Part shown: positions 17,958 to 25,975 of the stretch, piece after piece
Numbering within the stretch: the stretch's first letter is position 1
Layout of the letters: each line of letters begins with the position of its first letter
Source of the DNA: Kocuria coralli
GTDB taxonomy: Bacteria > Actinomycetota > Actinomycetes > Actinomycetales > Micrococcaceae
Length of the DNA stretch: 64,000 bases
Assembly: GCF_008831305.1 (NCBI RefSeq)
Contig: NZ_ML708623.1
Span: forward strand, 1-64,000
Reading direction: 5' to 3'
The notes under the pieces: generated by a model
Databases searched by the model: none
What the model was told of the DNA's origin: nothing
Seen by the model: the letters and a program-made list of their open reading frames with translations, nothing else
Program-made: the position numbers and the translations under genes

Positions 17958-18503
17958 GTGAACATCGCCGCCCGCAAGAAGGCCAAGATGGCTGGTCTCT
18001 GCGCAGCAGTCTTTGCAGCCACCCTGTCCGTGACAGGTTGCTCGTACATCAACCCCCAGACCACCACCCTGGAGTACTCGCCGGCCGATGGCATCGTGGA
18101 GGAGATGGAGGACGTGTCGCTGAACAACGTCCTCATCGTGGCGGAGTCGGGCGATCAGCCCGGCCGCCTTCTGGGCACCGTGGTGAACAAGACGGCGCAG
18201 GACGTCACCCTGAACGTCTCGACGAACGAAGCCTCCGCTCAGGTCGAGGTCCCCGCCAACGGGGAGACCCTCCTGGAGGACGCCGACAACGAGACCCTGC
18301 TCGATCCTGCGGGTGCCGAGCCCGGCATGATGATCGAGACCACCTTCAGCACCGACCTCGACTCCCTGACCAAGTCCTTGCAGGTGCTGGACCACACCTT
18401 CCCGCGTTATGCCGAGTACGTGCCCGGCGGCGCCCCCTCGACTCCCGCGAACCCGTCGAACACCCCCGGTGCGGCGGAAGAGGCGCACGGCGGCGGGCAC
18501 TGA
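17958..18503 (+). CDS. Putative lipoprotein of unknown function
   Basis: I do not recognise a named family. GTG 17958 is preferred because GAGGAG lies 8 bases upstream and it gives a proper N-terminus; the open frame continues further 5' but that part looks non-coding. The 181-residue product starts with a basic stretch (RKKAK), a hydrophobic segment and a lipobox ending in VTGC, so it should be an exported, diacylglycerol-modified protein. The mature part has low-complexity beta-rich character and a Pro/Thr/Ser-rich tail ending in GGGH, which might bind metal. It sits between carD and regX3, a conserved type of position in actinobacteria, and is convergent with regX3. Confidence 0.8.
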   Translation: MNIAARKKAKMAGLCAAVFAATLSVTGCSYINPQTTTLEYSPADGIVEEMEDVSLNNVLIVAESGDQPGRLLGTVVNKTAQDVTLNVSTNEASAQVEVPANGETLLEDADNETLLDPAGAEPGMMIETTFSTDLDSLTKSLQVLDHTFPRYAEYVPGGAPSTPANPSNTPGAAEEAHGGGH

Positions 18504-18514
18504 CCTTCCAGGTT

Positions 18515-18545
18515 CGCCGCCGGTCCGTTCGCCGGACCGGCGGCG
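18515..18545. terminator. Bidirectional hairpin between lipoprotein gene and regX3
   Basis: A 13-bp perfect stem (18515-18527 with 18533-18545) with a TTCGC loop lies between two convergent genes. There is no T tract. Confidence 0.65.
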
Positions 18546-18552
18546 CCTGCGG

Positions 18553-19236
18553 TCACAGTTCGAACTTGTAGCCCAGTCCTCGCACCGTGATCAGGTGCCT
18601 GGGGCTCGAGGGGTCGGGCTCGATCTTCGAGCGCAGCCGCTTGACGTGCACATCCAGGGTCTTGGTATCGCCCACGTAGTCGGATCCCCAGATCCGGTCG
18701 ATCAGCTGTCCTCGGGTCAGCACTCGCCCGGCGTTGCGCAGCAGCATCTCGAGCAGCTCGAACTCCTTGAGCGGCATGCTCACGGTCTGGCCGTCCACCG
18801 TGACCACGTGGCGTTCGACGTCCATCCGGACAGGCCCGGCCGCCACGGACGATACGGCCTCCGTCTCCTCCGGCTCCGTACGGCGGCGCAGCACCGCCCG
18901 GATGCGCGCCACCAGCTCCCGCGATGAATACGGCTTGGTGACGTAATCGTCCGCCCCGAGCTCCAGGCCGACCACCTTGTCGATCTCGGCGTCCTTGGCC
19001 GTGAGCATGATGATGGGCACCGCGGAGCGCTGCCGGATCTGCCGGCAGACCTCGGTGCCGGACTGCCCCGGCAGCATGAGGTCGAGCAGGACCAGGTCAG
19101 CGCCGTTGCGGTCGAACTCGGCGACGGCGTCGATGCCGTTGTCCACGACCTGCGTCTCGAAACCCTCACGACCGAGCAGGTAGGACAGGGGGTCGGACAG
19201 CGACTCCTCGTCTTCTACGATCATGATTCGGGTCAT
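18553..19236 (-). CDS. regX3: Response regulator RegX3 (OmpR/PhoB family)
   Basis: DNA-binding response regulator paired with SenX3 for phosphate-limitation signalling. 227 residues: receiver domain with acidic pocket Asp9/Glu10, phosphoacceptor Asp52 in LVLLDLMLPG and Lys101 in VTKPYS; winged-helix domain (about 130-227) with LKEFELLEMLLRN and the DNA-contact helix TLDVHVKRLRSKIE. Starts with ATG 19236, overlapping the senX3 stop by four bases (ATGA), so the pair is translationally coupled. Confidence 0.95.
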   Translation of the reverse strand: MTRIMIVEDEESLSDPLSYLLGREGFETQVVDNGIDAVAEFDRNGADLVLLDLMLPGQSGTEVCRQIRQRSAVPIIMLTAKDAEIDKVVGLELGADDYVTKPYSSRELVARIRAVLRRRTEPEETEAVSSVAAGPVRMDVERHVVTVDGQTVSMPLKEFELLEMLLRNAGRVLTRGQLIDRIWGSDYVGDTKTLDVHVKRLRSKIEPDPSSPRHLITVRGLGYKFEL

Positions 19237-20546
19237 CGTTGCTCTCCATTCGTCTCTGGGGCCTTCACGGGCACGGATTCGGTCTCGGTACTGTCATCGG
19301 CGGCGCTGGCACCGACGTCATGCTCGGGATGCTCGGGGTCTGGGCGCGCCGCCCCGGAGGGCCGGGGTCCGGGCTGCGCGAGCACGGCGCCGTCCTCGCC
19401 GCGCGAGGCGTCACCGGCGCCCATGTCCTCCATGACGGGAATGGCCATGGTGAACGTCGACCCCTGGCCTTCGCGGGACCACACGGAGACCTCTCCGCCG
19501 TGCTGCTGCATCACGTGCTTGACGATGCTCAGCCCCAGGCCGGTGCCCCCGGTCTGCCGCGACCGCGCGGCATCTATGCGGTAGAAGCGTTCGAAGATGC
19601 GCCCCTGCTCGTCCTCGGAGATCCCCGGTCCCTGGTCGGTCACGGAGACCTGGACCATGCCGTCTCGTTCGCGTACGCCCACGCCCACGCGCGTTCCGGC
19701 CGGCGAGTACCGGATCGCGTTGTCGATGAGGTTCCGCAGTGCCGTGATCAGCAGATCCGCGTCCCCGAAGACCTGGGCGTCGACCTTGCGGCCGACCACG
19801 ATGCTGATGTCACGGGACTCCGCCGTCAGCCGGTTCCGATCGACGGCCTCGTTGATCACCCGGTCGAGCTCGACGGGCAGACCCGCTGCGACCACGTCCG
19901 TCCCCTGCAGCCTGGACAGCTCCATGATGTCCTGCACCAGCGCGGTCAAACGTCCGGACTCCTTGTGCAGGCTCTTGGTGAAGTGCCGGATGGCCTCCGG
20001 GTCGTCGGCCGCATCGTCGATGGCCTCCGAGAGGAGACGGATGGCGCCCACCGGCGTCTTGAGCTCATGGGACACGTTGGCCACGAAGTCGCTGCGCACC
20101 GACTGTGCCCGCACGATCTCCGTCTGGTCGTCGGCCAGCAGCAGCACGTACTCGTCCCCCAGGATCGCGACGCGCATGTCCAGGACGGTCACCCCGAAAT
20201 GGTCGGGCGCACGGCCCAGCTCCAGGCGGTGCTCCTCCGTCACCCCGGAGGCCCGCACGGTACGGATCATCCTCAGCAGCTCGGGCTGGGCCACCGAGTA
20301 ACCGCGCACCAGTCCGAAGGCGTACGCCGCGGGTGAGGCCCGGACCACCCCGTCGACCCCGTCGACCACCACGTAGGCCTGGCCGATCACGGCCAGCACG
20401 TCTGCGGCGCCGTCGGGCAGCCCGGGCTCGTCGATCTCCATGGCGACGGCACGACGGCGCGACGTACCTCTGAGCACGAGCAGTCCGCTCAGGCCCAGGA
20501 GCAGGCCGATGAGTCCGGAGACGGCGGCGACGACGGATGAGTCCAC
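19233..20546 (-). CDS. senX3: Sensor histidine kinase SenX3
   Basis: Membrane sensor kinase that phosphorylates RegX3 in response to phosphate status. From GTG 20546 the protein has 437 residues: an N-terminal hydrophobic segment (about 5-26), a PAS-like region, the HisKA motif NVSHELKTP with His160, and the ATPase domain with NLIDNAIRYS, DQGPGI and GTGLGLSIVK. The open frame continues upstream to 20741 but those codons look non-coding. TACGCT (20559-20554) is 7 bases before the GTG, consistent with a leaderless transcript. Divergent from phoU, the usual order in high-GC Gram-positives. Confidence 0.94.
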   Translation of the reverse strand: MDSSVVAAVSGLIGLLLGLSGLLVLRGTSRRRAVAMEIDEPGLPDGAADVLAVIGQAYVVVDGVDGVVRASPAAYAFGLVRGYSVAQPELLRMIRTVRASGVTEEHRLELGRAPDHFGVTVLDMRVAILGDEYVLLLADDQTEIVRAQSVRSDFVANVSHELKTPVGAIRLLSEAIDDAADDPEAIRHFTKSLHKESGRLTALVQDIMELSRLQGTDVVAAGLPVELDRVINEAVDRNRLTAESRDISIVVGRKVDAQVFGDADLLITALRNLIDNAIRYSPAGTRVGVGVRERDGMVQVSVTDQGPGISEDEQGRIFERFYRIDAARSRQTGGTGLGLSIVKHVMQQHGGEVSVWSREGQGSTFTMAIPVMEDMGAGDASRGEDGAVLAQPGPRPSGAARPDPEHPEHDVGASAADDSTETESVPVKAPETNGEQR

Positions 20547-20834
20547 GCCCCTTAGCGTATGCGGGCGATCGCTCCCTTGGGACCAGGTGCGGAACCCGTC
20601 CGGCATGAGATCGGGACCCGTCACCGACCATTCCCTGTTCGTTGGCCAGACGTTCACCCAGCCGTCTCCGGCTGTGCGCGATCCGACGGTCTCATGGGCG
20701 GAGGCCGCCGGTAGGCTTGTTGGCTGGATCGTGAACGGCACGACCGTGCCCGAACAACTCGGTGCTCAACCCCGGACCGGCGAACATGCAGTACAGCATT
20801 CATACCGGTCAGGCATCGGATTCGAGAGGAGCGC
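20547..20834. promoter_or_regulatory. senX3 / phoU divergent control region
   Basis: The 288-base spacer carries the senX3 -10 box (20559-20554) and, at about 20619-20662, elements resembling a degenerate PHO box: a TCACC-type and a TTCACC-type element about 33 bases apart, with weaker 11-base-phased units between. This fits autoregulation by phosphorylated RegX3 but is only a visual match. No gene is present. Confidence 0.35.
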
Positions 20835-20837
20835 ATG

Positions 20838-21533
20838 ATGCGCGAAGTTTTCCAGGCTGAGCTCAAGCAGGTCGGCGAGGAGCTGGTGGAGATCGCCACG
20901 CTGGTGCACAAGGCCCTGTCCGAGGCCCGCCAGGCCTTCCTGGAGGCTGATCTGGAGACCGCCCAGGAGGTCATCGCGGGGGACGCCCGCATCGACTTCA
21001 TGCAGAACGAGCTGGATGAACGGTCGATCGACATCCTGGCCCTGCAGGCGCCGGTGGCATCCGACCTGCGCATGATCGTGGGGGCCCTGCGCATGAGCTC
21101 CTCGCTCGAGCGCATGGGGGATCTCGCCCGCCACCTGGCTCAGGACGCCCGTCGTCGTTATCCCGACCCGGTGCTGCCCGAGCAGCTGGTGGCCACGTTC
21201 TCCCGGATGTTTGACCTGGATCTGGAGATCATCGACGGCGTCGTACAGATCCTGGAGACCCGGGACATGGGCGTGGCGGACACCATCTACGCCAAGAAGG
21301 CGGAGGTCAACGGCCTGCACCAGGACATCTTCAACGCCCTGAGCAGCGACTCCTGGGACTCGCCGGTCTCCACCGCCGTGGATGTGACGCTCTCGGCCCG
21401 CTACCTCGAGCGCATCGGCGATCACGGCGTGTCCGTGGCGCGCAAGGTCGCCTACCTCGTGACGGGCGAGTGGACGCCGTCGGCCACCATGGACCGCCCC
21501 ACCGGGCACGGGCACATCACCATCGCGGACTGA
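20838..21533 (+). CDS. phoU: Phosphate signalling protein PhoU
   Basis: Cytosolic helical regulator that links phosphate transport to the SenX3-RegX3 system. About 231 residues forming two three-helix repeats, with the metal-binding E/D-rich helices visible (ERMGDLARHLAQD in repeat 1, ERIGDHGVSVARK in repeat 2). Tandem ATGs at 20835 and 20838; AGGAG is 6 bases before the second, which I chose. Followed by two large hairpins. Confidence 0.94.
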   Translation: MREVFQAELKQVGEELVEIATLVHKALSEARQAFLEADLETAQEVIAGDARIDFMQNELDERSIDILALQAPVASDLRMIVGALRMSSSLERMGDLARHLAQDARRRYPDPVLPEQLVATFSRMFDLDLEIIDGVVQILETRDMGVADTIYAKKAEVNGLHQDIFNALSSDSWDSPVSTAVDVTLSARYLERIGDHGVSVARKVAYLVTGEWTPSATMDRPTGHGHITIAD

Positions 21534-21580
21534 TACGCCGGCGGTCGGCGACGACCGGCCCGGCTGTGACCGCGAGCGGC

Positions 21581-21637
21581 ACGACGAGGGGCGGGGCCCG
21601 CGAACCACATAGGTTCGCGGGCCCCGCCCCTCGTCGT
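21581..21637. terminator. Very long hairpin between phoU and gpmA
   Basis: A perfect 26-bp stem (21581-21606 with 21612-21637) closes a 5-base loop (ACATA). It lies between the convergent genes phoU and gpmA and should terminate both. GC-rich, with no T tract. Confidence 0.75.
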
Positions 21638-21640
21638 GGT

Positions 21641-21700
21641 CGTTCACGTGCGCCCTCTGCGCAGGCTTCGACGCCTGCGCAGAGGGCGACCGGGTGAACG
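21641..21700. terminator. Second hairpin next to the first
   Basis: A 16-bp perfect inner stem (21651-21666 with 21673-21688) has loop TTCGAC. Outer arms CGTTCAC (21641-21647) and GTGAACG (21694-21700) extend it after a small internal loop. It ends 11 bases from the gpmA stop codon and probably terminates gpmA. Confidence 0.7.
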
Positions 21701-21711
21701 GCCTGAGACCG

Positions 21712-22467
21712 CTACTTCTTGCCCTGGTTGGCGACGGCCTGGATGTTGGCGGCCGCGGCCTCCGGATCCAGGTACTCGCCACCGGGGTGAACGGGCTTGA
21801 AGTTCTGGTCCAGCTCGTAGTACAGCGGGATGCCGGTGGGGATGTTCAGGCCGGCGATGTCGTCGTCCGAGATCCCGTCCAGGTGCTTGACCAGCGCGCG
21901 CAGGGAGTTGCCGTGGGCGGCGACCAGGACGGTCCGGCCGGCCTTCAGATCCGGGACGATCTGCTCCTTCCAGTACGGAAGGAAACGCTCCAGTACGTCC
22001 TTGAGGCACTCGGTGCGCGGCGCGTGGTGGATGTCCGCGTAGCGGGCGTCGTGCGCCTGCGAGTACTGGTCGTCGTCGTCCAGCTCGGGCGGCGGGACGT
22101 CGTAGGAACGGCGCCAGGTCATGAACTGCTCTTCACCGTATTCGTCGCGGACCTGGGCCTTGTCCTTGCCCTGCAGTGCACCGTAGTGGCGCTCGTTCAG
22201 GCGCCAGGAGCGCTTGACCGGGATCCAGTGACGGTCAGCCTCGTCCAGGGACAGGTTGGCGGTCATGATGGCGCGGCGCAGCAGGGAGGTGTGCACGAGA
22301 TCCGGGAGGATGCCGCGCTCCTTGAGCAGCTGGCCACCGCGAGCGGCCTCGCTCTTGCCCAGCTCGGTCAGCGGGACATCCACCCAGCCGGTGAAGAGGT
22401 TCTTTTCGTTCCAGTCCGACTGCCCGTGGCGCAGGAGGATCAGCTTGTACTTGGTTTCATTAGCCAT
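21712..22467 (-). CDS. gpmA: 2,3-bisphosphoglycerate-dependent phosphoglycerate mutase
   Basis: Glycolytic enzyme interconverting 3- and 2-phosphoglycerate. 251 residues with the catalytic RHGQSDWN loop (His about 14), [13 protein letters not shown], the ERHYGALQG substrate loop and the second catalytic His in [14 protein letters not shown] 22467 (MANETKYKL) is chosen; the frame is open upstream to 22539 but that stretch lacks family similarity. It is a single gene. Confidence 0.95.
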   Translation of the reverse strand: MANETKYKLILLRHGQSDWNEKNLFTGWVDVPLTELGKSEAARGGQLLKERGILPDLVHTSLLRRAIMTANLSLDEADRHWIPVKRSWRLNERHYGALQGKDKAQVRDEYGEEQFMTWRRSYDVPPPELDDDDQYSQAHDARYADIHHAPRTECLKDVLERFLPYWKEQIVPDLKAGRTVLVAAHGNSLRALVKHLDGISDDDIAGLNIPTGIPLYYELDQNFKPVHPGGEYLDPEAAAANIQAVANQGKK

Positions 22468-22578
22468 GGGCTCAGTATTCCATCGGCCACCGCCGTGGTG
22501 GACGGTGTTGCGGCCACGTGTCTGCGTTTTACCAGCCATATGCGGCGGACGGCTCTCGGCCGGCCACCGTTCGGTCGG

Positions 22579-22941
22579 TCACCAGGCCGAAGGACCCGAC
22601 GACTCGATGTCCACGGCCGGTTTGACGTCGGCCAGGTACACCCCGCAGGCGGTGGCCGCGATCATGGAGACGATGTAGGAGACGGACAGCTCGAGCCGCC
22701 CGGCCACCACGGAGGCCACGGTGGTGACCGCGAGGAGGGCCGTGATCGCGAAGCAGGCGCCGGTCACGGCCATCCAGAAGTTCCGCGTGCGCTTGAAGGC
22801 GCGTTCGAACTGCACGGCCTTGGTCCTGGACAGGCAGTGGAAGAAGGCCATCGCGCACAGGACCGCCACGAACACCAGGACGGCTACGTTGGTCCACGAC
22901 ACGATCTGGGCGATCAAATACTGGAACGGCGTGGGGCTCAT
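22579..22941 (-). CDS. DUF2516-type small membrane protein
   Basis: A 120-residue protein with three hydrophobic segments (about 10-35, 52-78, 82-104) and the C-terminal YLADVKPAVD that is characteristic of the actinobacterial DUF2516 family. Function unknown. Its ATG overlaps the stop of the upstream PLP enzyme by four bases (22938-22941), so the two are translationally coupled, though no functional link is known. Confidence 0.8.
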   Translation of the reverse strand: MSPTPFQYLIAQIVSWTNVAVLVFVAVLCAMAFFHCLSRTKAVQFERAFKRTRNFWMAVTGACFAITALLAVTTVASVVAGRLELSVSYIVSMIAATACGVYLADVKPAVDIESSGPSAW

Positions 22942-24089
22942 GGGACGAGCTTAACGGTCCGGAGGCCCTGGTCCAGATCGGCCCAGAGGTCCTCGACGTT
23001 CTCGATGCCGACCGACAGGCGCAGAAGGCTCTCGGGAACGGAGTCGGGTTCGTCGTGGTGGCGCCGGCGGCGTTCGATCAGCGATTCCACCCCGCCCAGC
23101 GAGGTGGCGGGGGTCCATACCTTGAGAGCCGACACCACCTGCTCGGCGCTGGCGGCATCGGCGGCCAGCTCGATGCTGATGATCGCGCCGAAACGGCCGT
23201 CCATCTGCTCGGAGGCGCGCTCATGGCCGGGATCGGTGACCAGGCCCGGATAGCGCACGCGCGTGACCGCGGGATGCTCCGTCAGGCGCTGCGCCAGGTC
23301 GAGGGCGTTCTGCCCCGCGCGCTCGACCCGCAGGGCGAGCGTGCGCATGCCGCGCAGCGCGAGCCAGGTCTCGAAGGCCCCGGGGATGGCCCCGCTCATG
23401 GTGCGGTGGTGGTGCAGTCTCTCCCGCAGCTGCGGGTCGGAGGTGACCACGGCGCCCAGGACGACGTCCGAGTGCCCGGCCAGGTATTTGGTCACCGAGT
23501 GCACGACGATGTCCGCCCCCAGCGTCAGCGGGCGCTGCAGCAGGGGGGTCGCGAACGTGTTGTCGACCGCGGTCAGCACGCCGGCGCTGCGAGCGCCGGC
23601 GAGGATGGCCGGGAGGTCCGCCACCTCGAGCATGGGGTTGGTGGGGGACTCGATCCACAGCAGGTCCGCGCCGGGGATCTCCGCCAGCACCGCCTCGGTG
23701 TCCTTGACGTCCACGCGGGTGACCGTGAACTGGCCCGCTCGGCAGGCGTCGTCCATCAGCACCTGGGAGCCCTGGTAGGCGTGGGTGGGCATGACCACCC
23801 GGCCGCCGATGGGGACCAGGGACATCACGGCGGCGACCGCGGCCAGGCCGGAGGCCATCGCCAGCGCGGGGTGGGCCGCTTCCTCCAGGTGCCCCAGCAC
23901 GCCCTCGAAGTCCTCCCACGTGGGGTTCGACGTACGACCGTATCCGCGGTCCCCCTCGCGGGCCTCACCGGTTCCGCGGTACGTGGAGGTCAGGGTCAGG
24001 GACGGGCTCACGGGCGCGTCGTGGACGGGGTCCGGCCGGCCTCCCGTGACGACGACGGTATCCGGACGCAGATCTTCAGAGTGGAGCAT
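22938..24089 (-). CDS. Cystathionine gamma-synthase / gamma-lyase family PLP enzyme
   Basis: Trans-sulfuration enzyme of the Cys/Met metabolism PLP family, 383 residues, working in the cytosol on homoserine esters or cystathionine. The PLP lysine is in HSVTKYLAGHSD; other family motifs are YGRTSNPT, ESPTNPMLEV, DNTFATPLLQRPL and SLGGVESLIE. Sequence alone does not separate synthase (MetB) from lyase. ATG 24089 is the natural start; the frame stays open to 24692 only because it lies opposite tmk. Divergent from tmk with a 54-base spacer. Confidence 0.88.
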   Translation of the reverse strand: MLHSEDLRPDTVVVTGGRPDPVHDAPVSPSLTLTSTYRGTGEAREGDRGYGRTSNPTWEDFEGVLGHLEEAAHPALAMASGLAAVAAVMSLVPIGGRVVMPTHAYQGSQVLMDDACRAGQFTVTRVDVKDTEAVLAEIPGADLLWIESPTNPMLEVADLPAILAGARSAGVLTAVDNTFATPLLQRPLTLGADIVVHSVTKYLAGHSDVVLGAVVTSDPQLRERLHHHRTMSGAIPGAFETWLALRGMRTLALRVERAGQNALDLAQRLTEHPAVTRVRYPGLVTDPGHERASEQMDGRFGAIISIELAADAASAEQVVSALKVWTPATSLGGVESLIERRRRHHDEPDSVPESLLRLSVGIENVEDLWADLDQGLRTVKLVP

Positions 24090-24143
24090 GCAGCAAGTAT
24101 GCCCGCCCCCAGGGCTGTCCGATGACGCCGCTACAGTTGAGCC

Positions 24144-24839
24144 GTGACTTCCACCGACTCCCCCGGCGCCCGGGCCGCCGACGCCGATCCACAGGCCGCA
24201 GGCACCCGCCCCGGGCTGTTCATCGCCCTGGAGGGCGGGGACGGAGCCGGCAAGTCCACGCAGATCAAGCGCTTGTCCCGGGCCCTGACCGAGGCCGGGA
24301 CCAGCGTGCTGACCACGCGTGAGCCCGGTGGCTCCCCCTTGGGCGAACGGATCCGGCACCTCGTGCTCAGCCCGGAGTTCGCCCCGGTGGACGCCCGCAC
24401 GGAGGCCCTTCTGTTCGCCGCCTCCCGCAGCGCGCACGTGGAGACCGTGATCCGTCCCGCCCTGCAGCGCGGCGAGGTGGTCATCACCGACCGTTTCCTG
24501 GATTCCTCCGTGGCCTACCAGGGCGCCGGCCGCGGTCTGGGCGCGGAGGCGGTCCGGGAGATCAGCATGTGGGCCGTGGCCGGCCTGGTACCGGACCTCA
24601 CCGTCCTGCTGGATGTCAGCGAGGCCACCGGGCGGGCGCGGAGGTCGTCCCGGGAGCAGGACCGCATGGAGCAGGAGCCGGAGCAGTTCCATCGCGAGGT
24701 CCGGGAGGCCTTCCTGGCCCTGGCCTCCGATGCGCCGGACCGCTACCTGGTCCTGGACGCGGATGCCCCCGTGCCGGTCCTGGCGGAGGAGATCCTCCGC
24801 CAGGTCCGTGACCTGCTGACCGCCAGGAGGATGCTGTGA
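24144..24839 (+). CDS. tmk: Thymidylate kinase
   Basis: Phosphorylates dTMP to dTDP. 231 residues with P-loop EGGDGAGKST (about 31-40), the DR motif TDRFLDSS, REPGGSP and a lid region with RRSSREQDRME. About 25 residues precede the fold. GTG 24144 is 6 bases after TACAGT (24132-24137) and has no Shine-Dalgarno, so the operon is probably leaderless. First gene of tmk-holB-peptidase, each overlapping the next by four bases. Confidence 0.95.
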   Translation: MTSTDSPGARAADADPQAAGTRPGLFIALEGGDGAGKSTQIKRLSRALTEAGTSVLTTREPGGSPLGERIRHLVLSPEFAPVDARTEALLFAASRSAHVETVIRPALQRGEVVITDRFLDSSVAYQGAGRGLGAEAVREISMWAVAGLVPDLTVLLDVSEATGRARRSSREQDRMEQEPEQFHREVREAFLALASDAPDRYLVLDADAPVPVLAEEILRQVRDLLTARRML

Positions 24840-25975
24840 ACGTGTGGGAGGAGCTGGTGGGCCAGGACGCCGTCGTCGCGCAGCTGCACCGCGCGGCGCA
24901 GGAGGAGAGCCCCACGCACGCCTGGCTGTTCACCGGCCCCCCGGGGTCGGGGAGGTCCAGCGCGGCGCTGGCGCTGGCGGCCGCCCTGTTGTGCGAGCAG
25001 CCCGACCCCGCCCAGCGCGGCTGCGGCCGGTGCCAGGGATGCCGCACCGTGGCCTCGGGATCTCACGCCGATCTGACCCATTTCCGCACGGAGCACAACG
25101 AGATCCGCATCGACGACGCCCGCGAGCTCGTCGTCCGCGCCCAGGACAAGCCCTCAGTGGGCCGGTGGCGGGTCATGGTCGTGGAGGACGCCGACCGTAT
25201 GGTCGAGCGCACCTCCAACGTCATGCTCAAGGCCATCGAGGAACCGCCGCCCAGCACCATCTGGCTCCTGTGCGCCCCCAGCCCCATGGACGTCCTGGTC
25301 ACCATCCGCTCACGGTGCCGTCCGGTCACGCTGCGCGTCCCGCCCGTCGAGGCCGTGGCCCAGCTGCTGGAGACCCGCGACCAGGTGCCCCCGGCCCTCG
25401 CCGCCGAATGCGCGCGGCTGGCCCAGTCCCACGTGGGGATCGCCCGGCGGCTGGCCCACTACGACGACGCCCGGGAACGCCGTCGTCGTGTGGTCGAGAT
25501 GCCGCTGCGGCTGGGCGGCGTCTCGGATGCCGTCCGCGAGGCCGACCGGCTGACCAAGCTCGCCGAGGAGGAGGCGGCAGCCGACGCCGAGACCCGCCAC
25601 GAGGACGAGAAGGCCCATCTCCTGGTGGCCATGGGAGCTCCCGAGTCCGGGCGGATGCCGCCCAACGTCCGCAGCGCCCTGAAACGGCTCGAGGACGACC
25701 AGAAACGCCGCTCCAAGCGGATCCGCACGGACACCCTGGACCGTTTCCTCATCGATCTCACCACGTTCTACCGCGACGTCCTGACCCTTCAGCTGGCCAC
25801 GGGTTCCACGCTGATCAACCACCATCTCCAGGACGACCTGCGCGACTACGCCGCGAACAGCTCACCGGAGGAATCCTTGCAACGCATCGACGTGATCACC
25901 CGGACCCGTTCCAGGATCCGCACCAACGCCGCGGCCGGCCTGGCCTTCGAGGCGATGGCGGTGTCACTGCTGTGA
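24836..25975 (+). CDS. holB: DNA polymerase III delta' subunit
   Basis: Clamp-loader subunit. 379 residues with AAA+ fold: P-loop-like GPPGSGRSS (Arg in place of the Walker Lys, as in actinobacterial delta'), four-Cys zinc module C-x8-CGRC-x2-C near residues 54-68, VVEDADRM, and the SRC motif in RSRCRPV. C-terminal helical domain about 210-379. GTG start overlaps the tmk stop (GTGA). The tmk-holB order is conserved in actinobacteria. Confidence 0.94.
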   Translation: MNVWEELVGQDAVVAQLHRAAQEESPTHAWLFTGPPGSGRSSAALALAAALLCEQPDPAQRGCGRCQGCRTVASGSHADLTHFRTEHNEIRIDDARELVVRAQDKPSVGRWRVMVVEDADRMVERTSNVMLKAIEEPPPSTIWLLCAPSPMDVLVTIRSRCRPVTLRVPPVEAVAQLLETRDQVPPALAAECARLAQSHVGIARRLAHYDDARERRRRVVEMPLRLGGVSDAVREADRLTKLAEEEAAADAETRHEDEKAHLLVAMGAPESGRMPPNVRSALKRLEDDQKRRSKRIRTDTLDRFLIDLTTFYRDVLTLQLATGSTLINHHLQDDLRDYAANSSPEESLQRIDVITRTRSRIRTNAAAGLAFEAMAVSLL

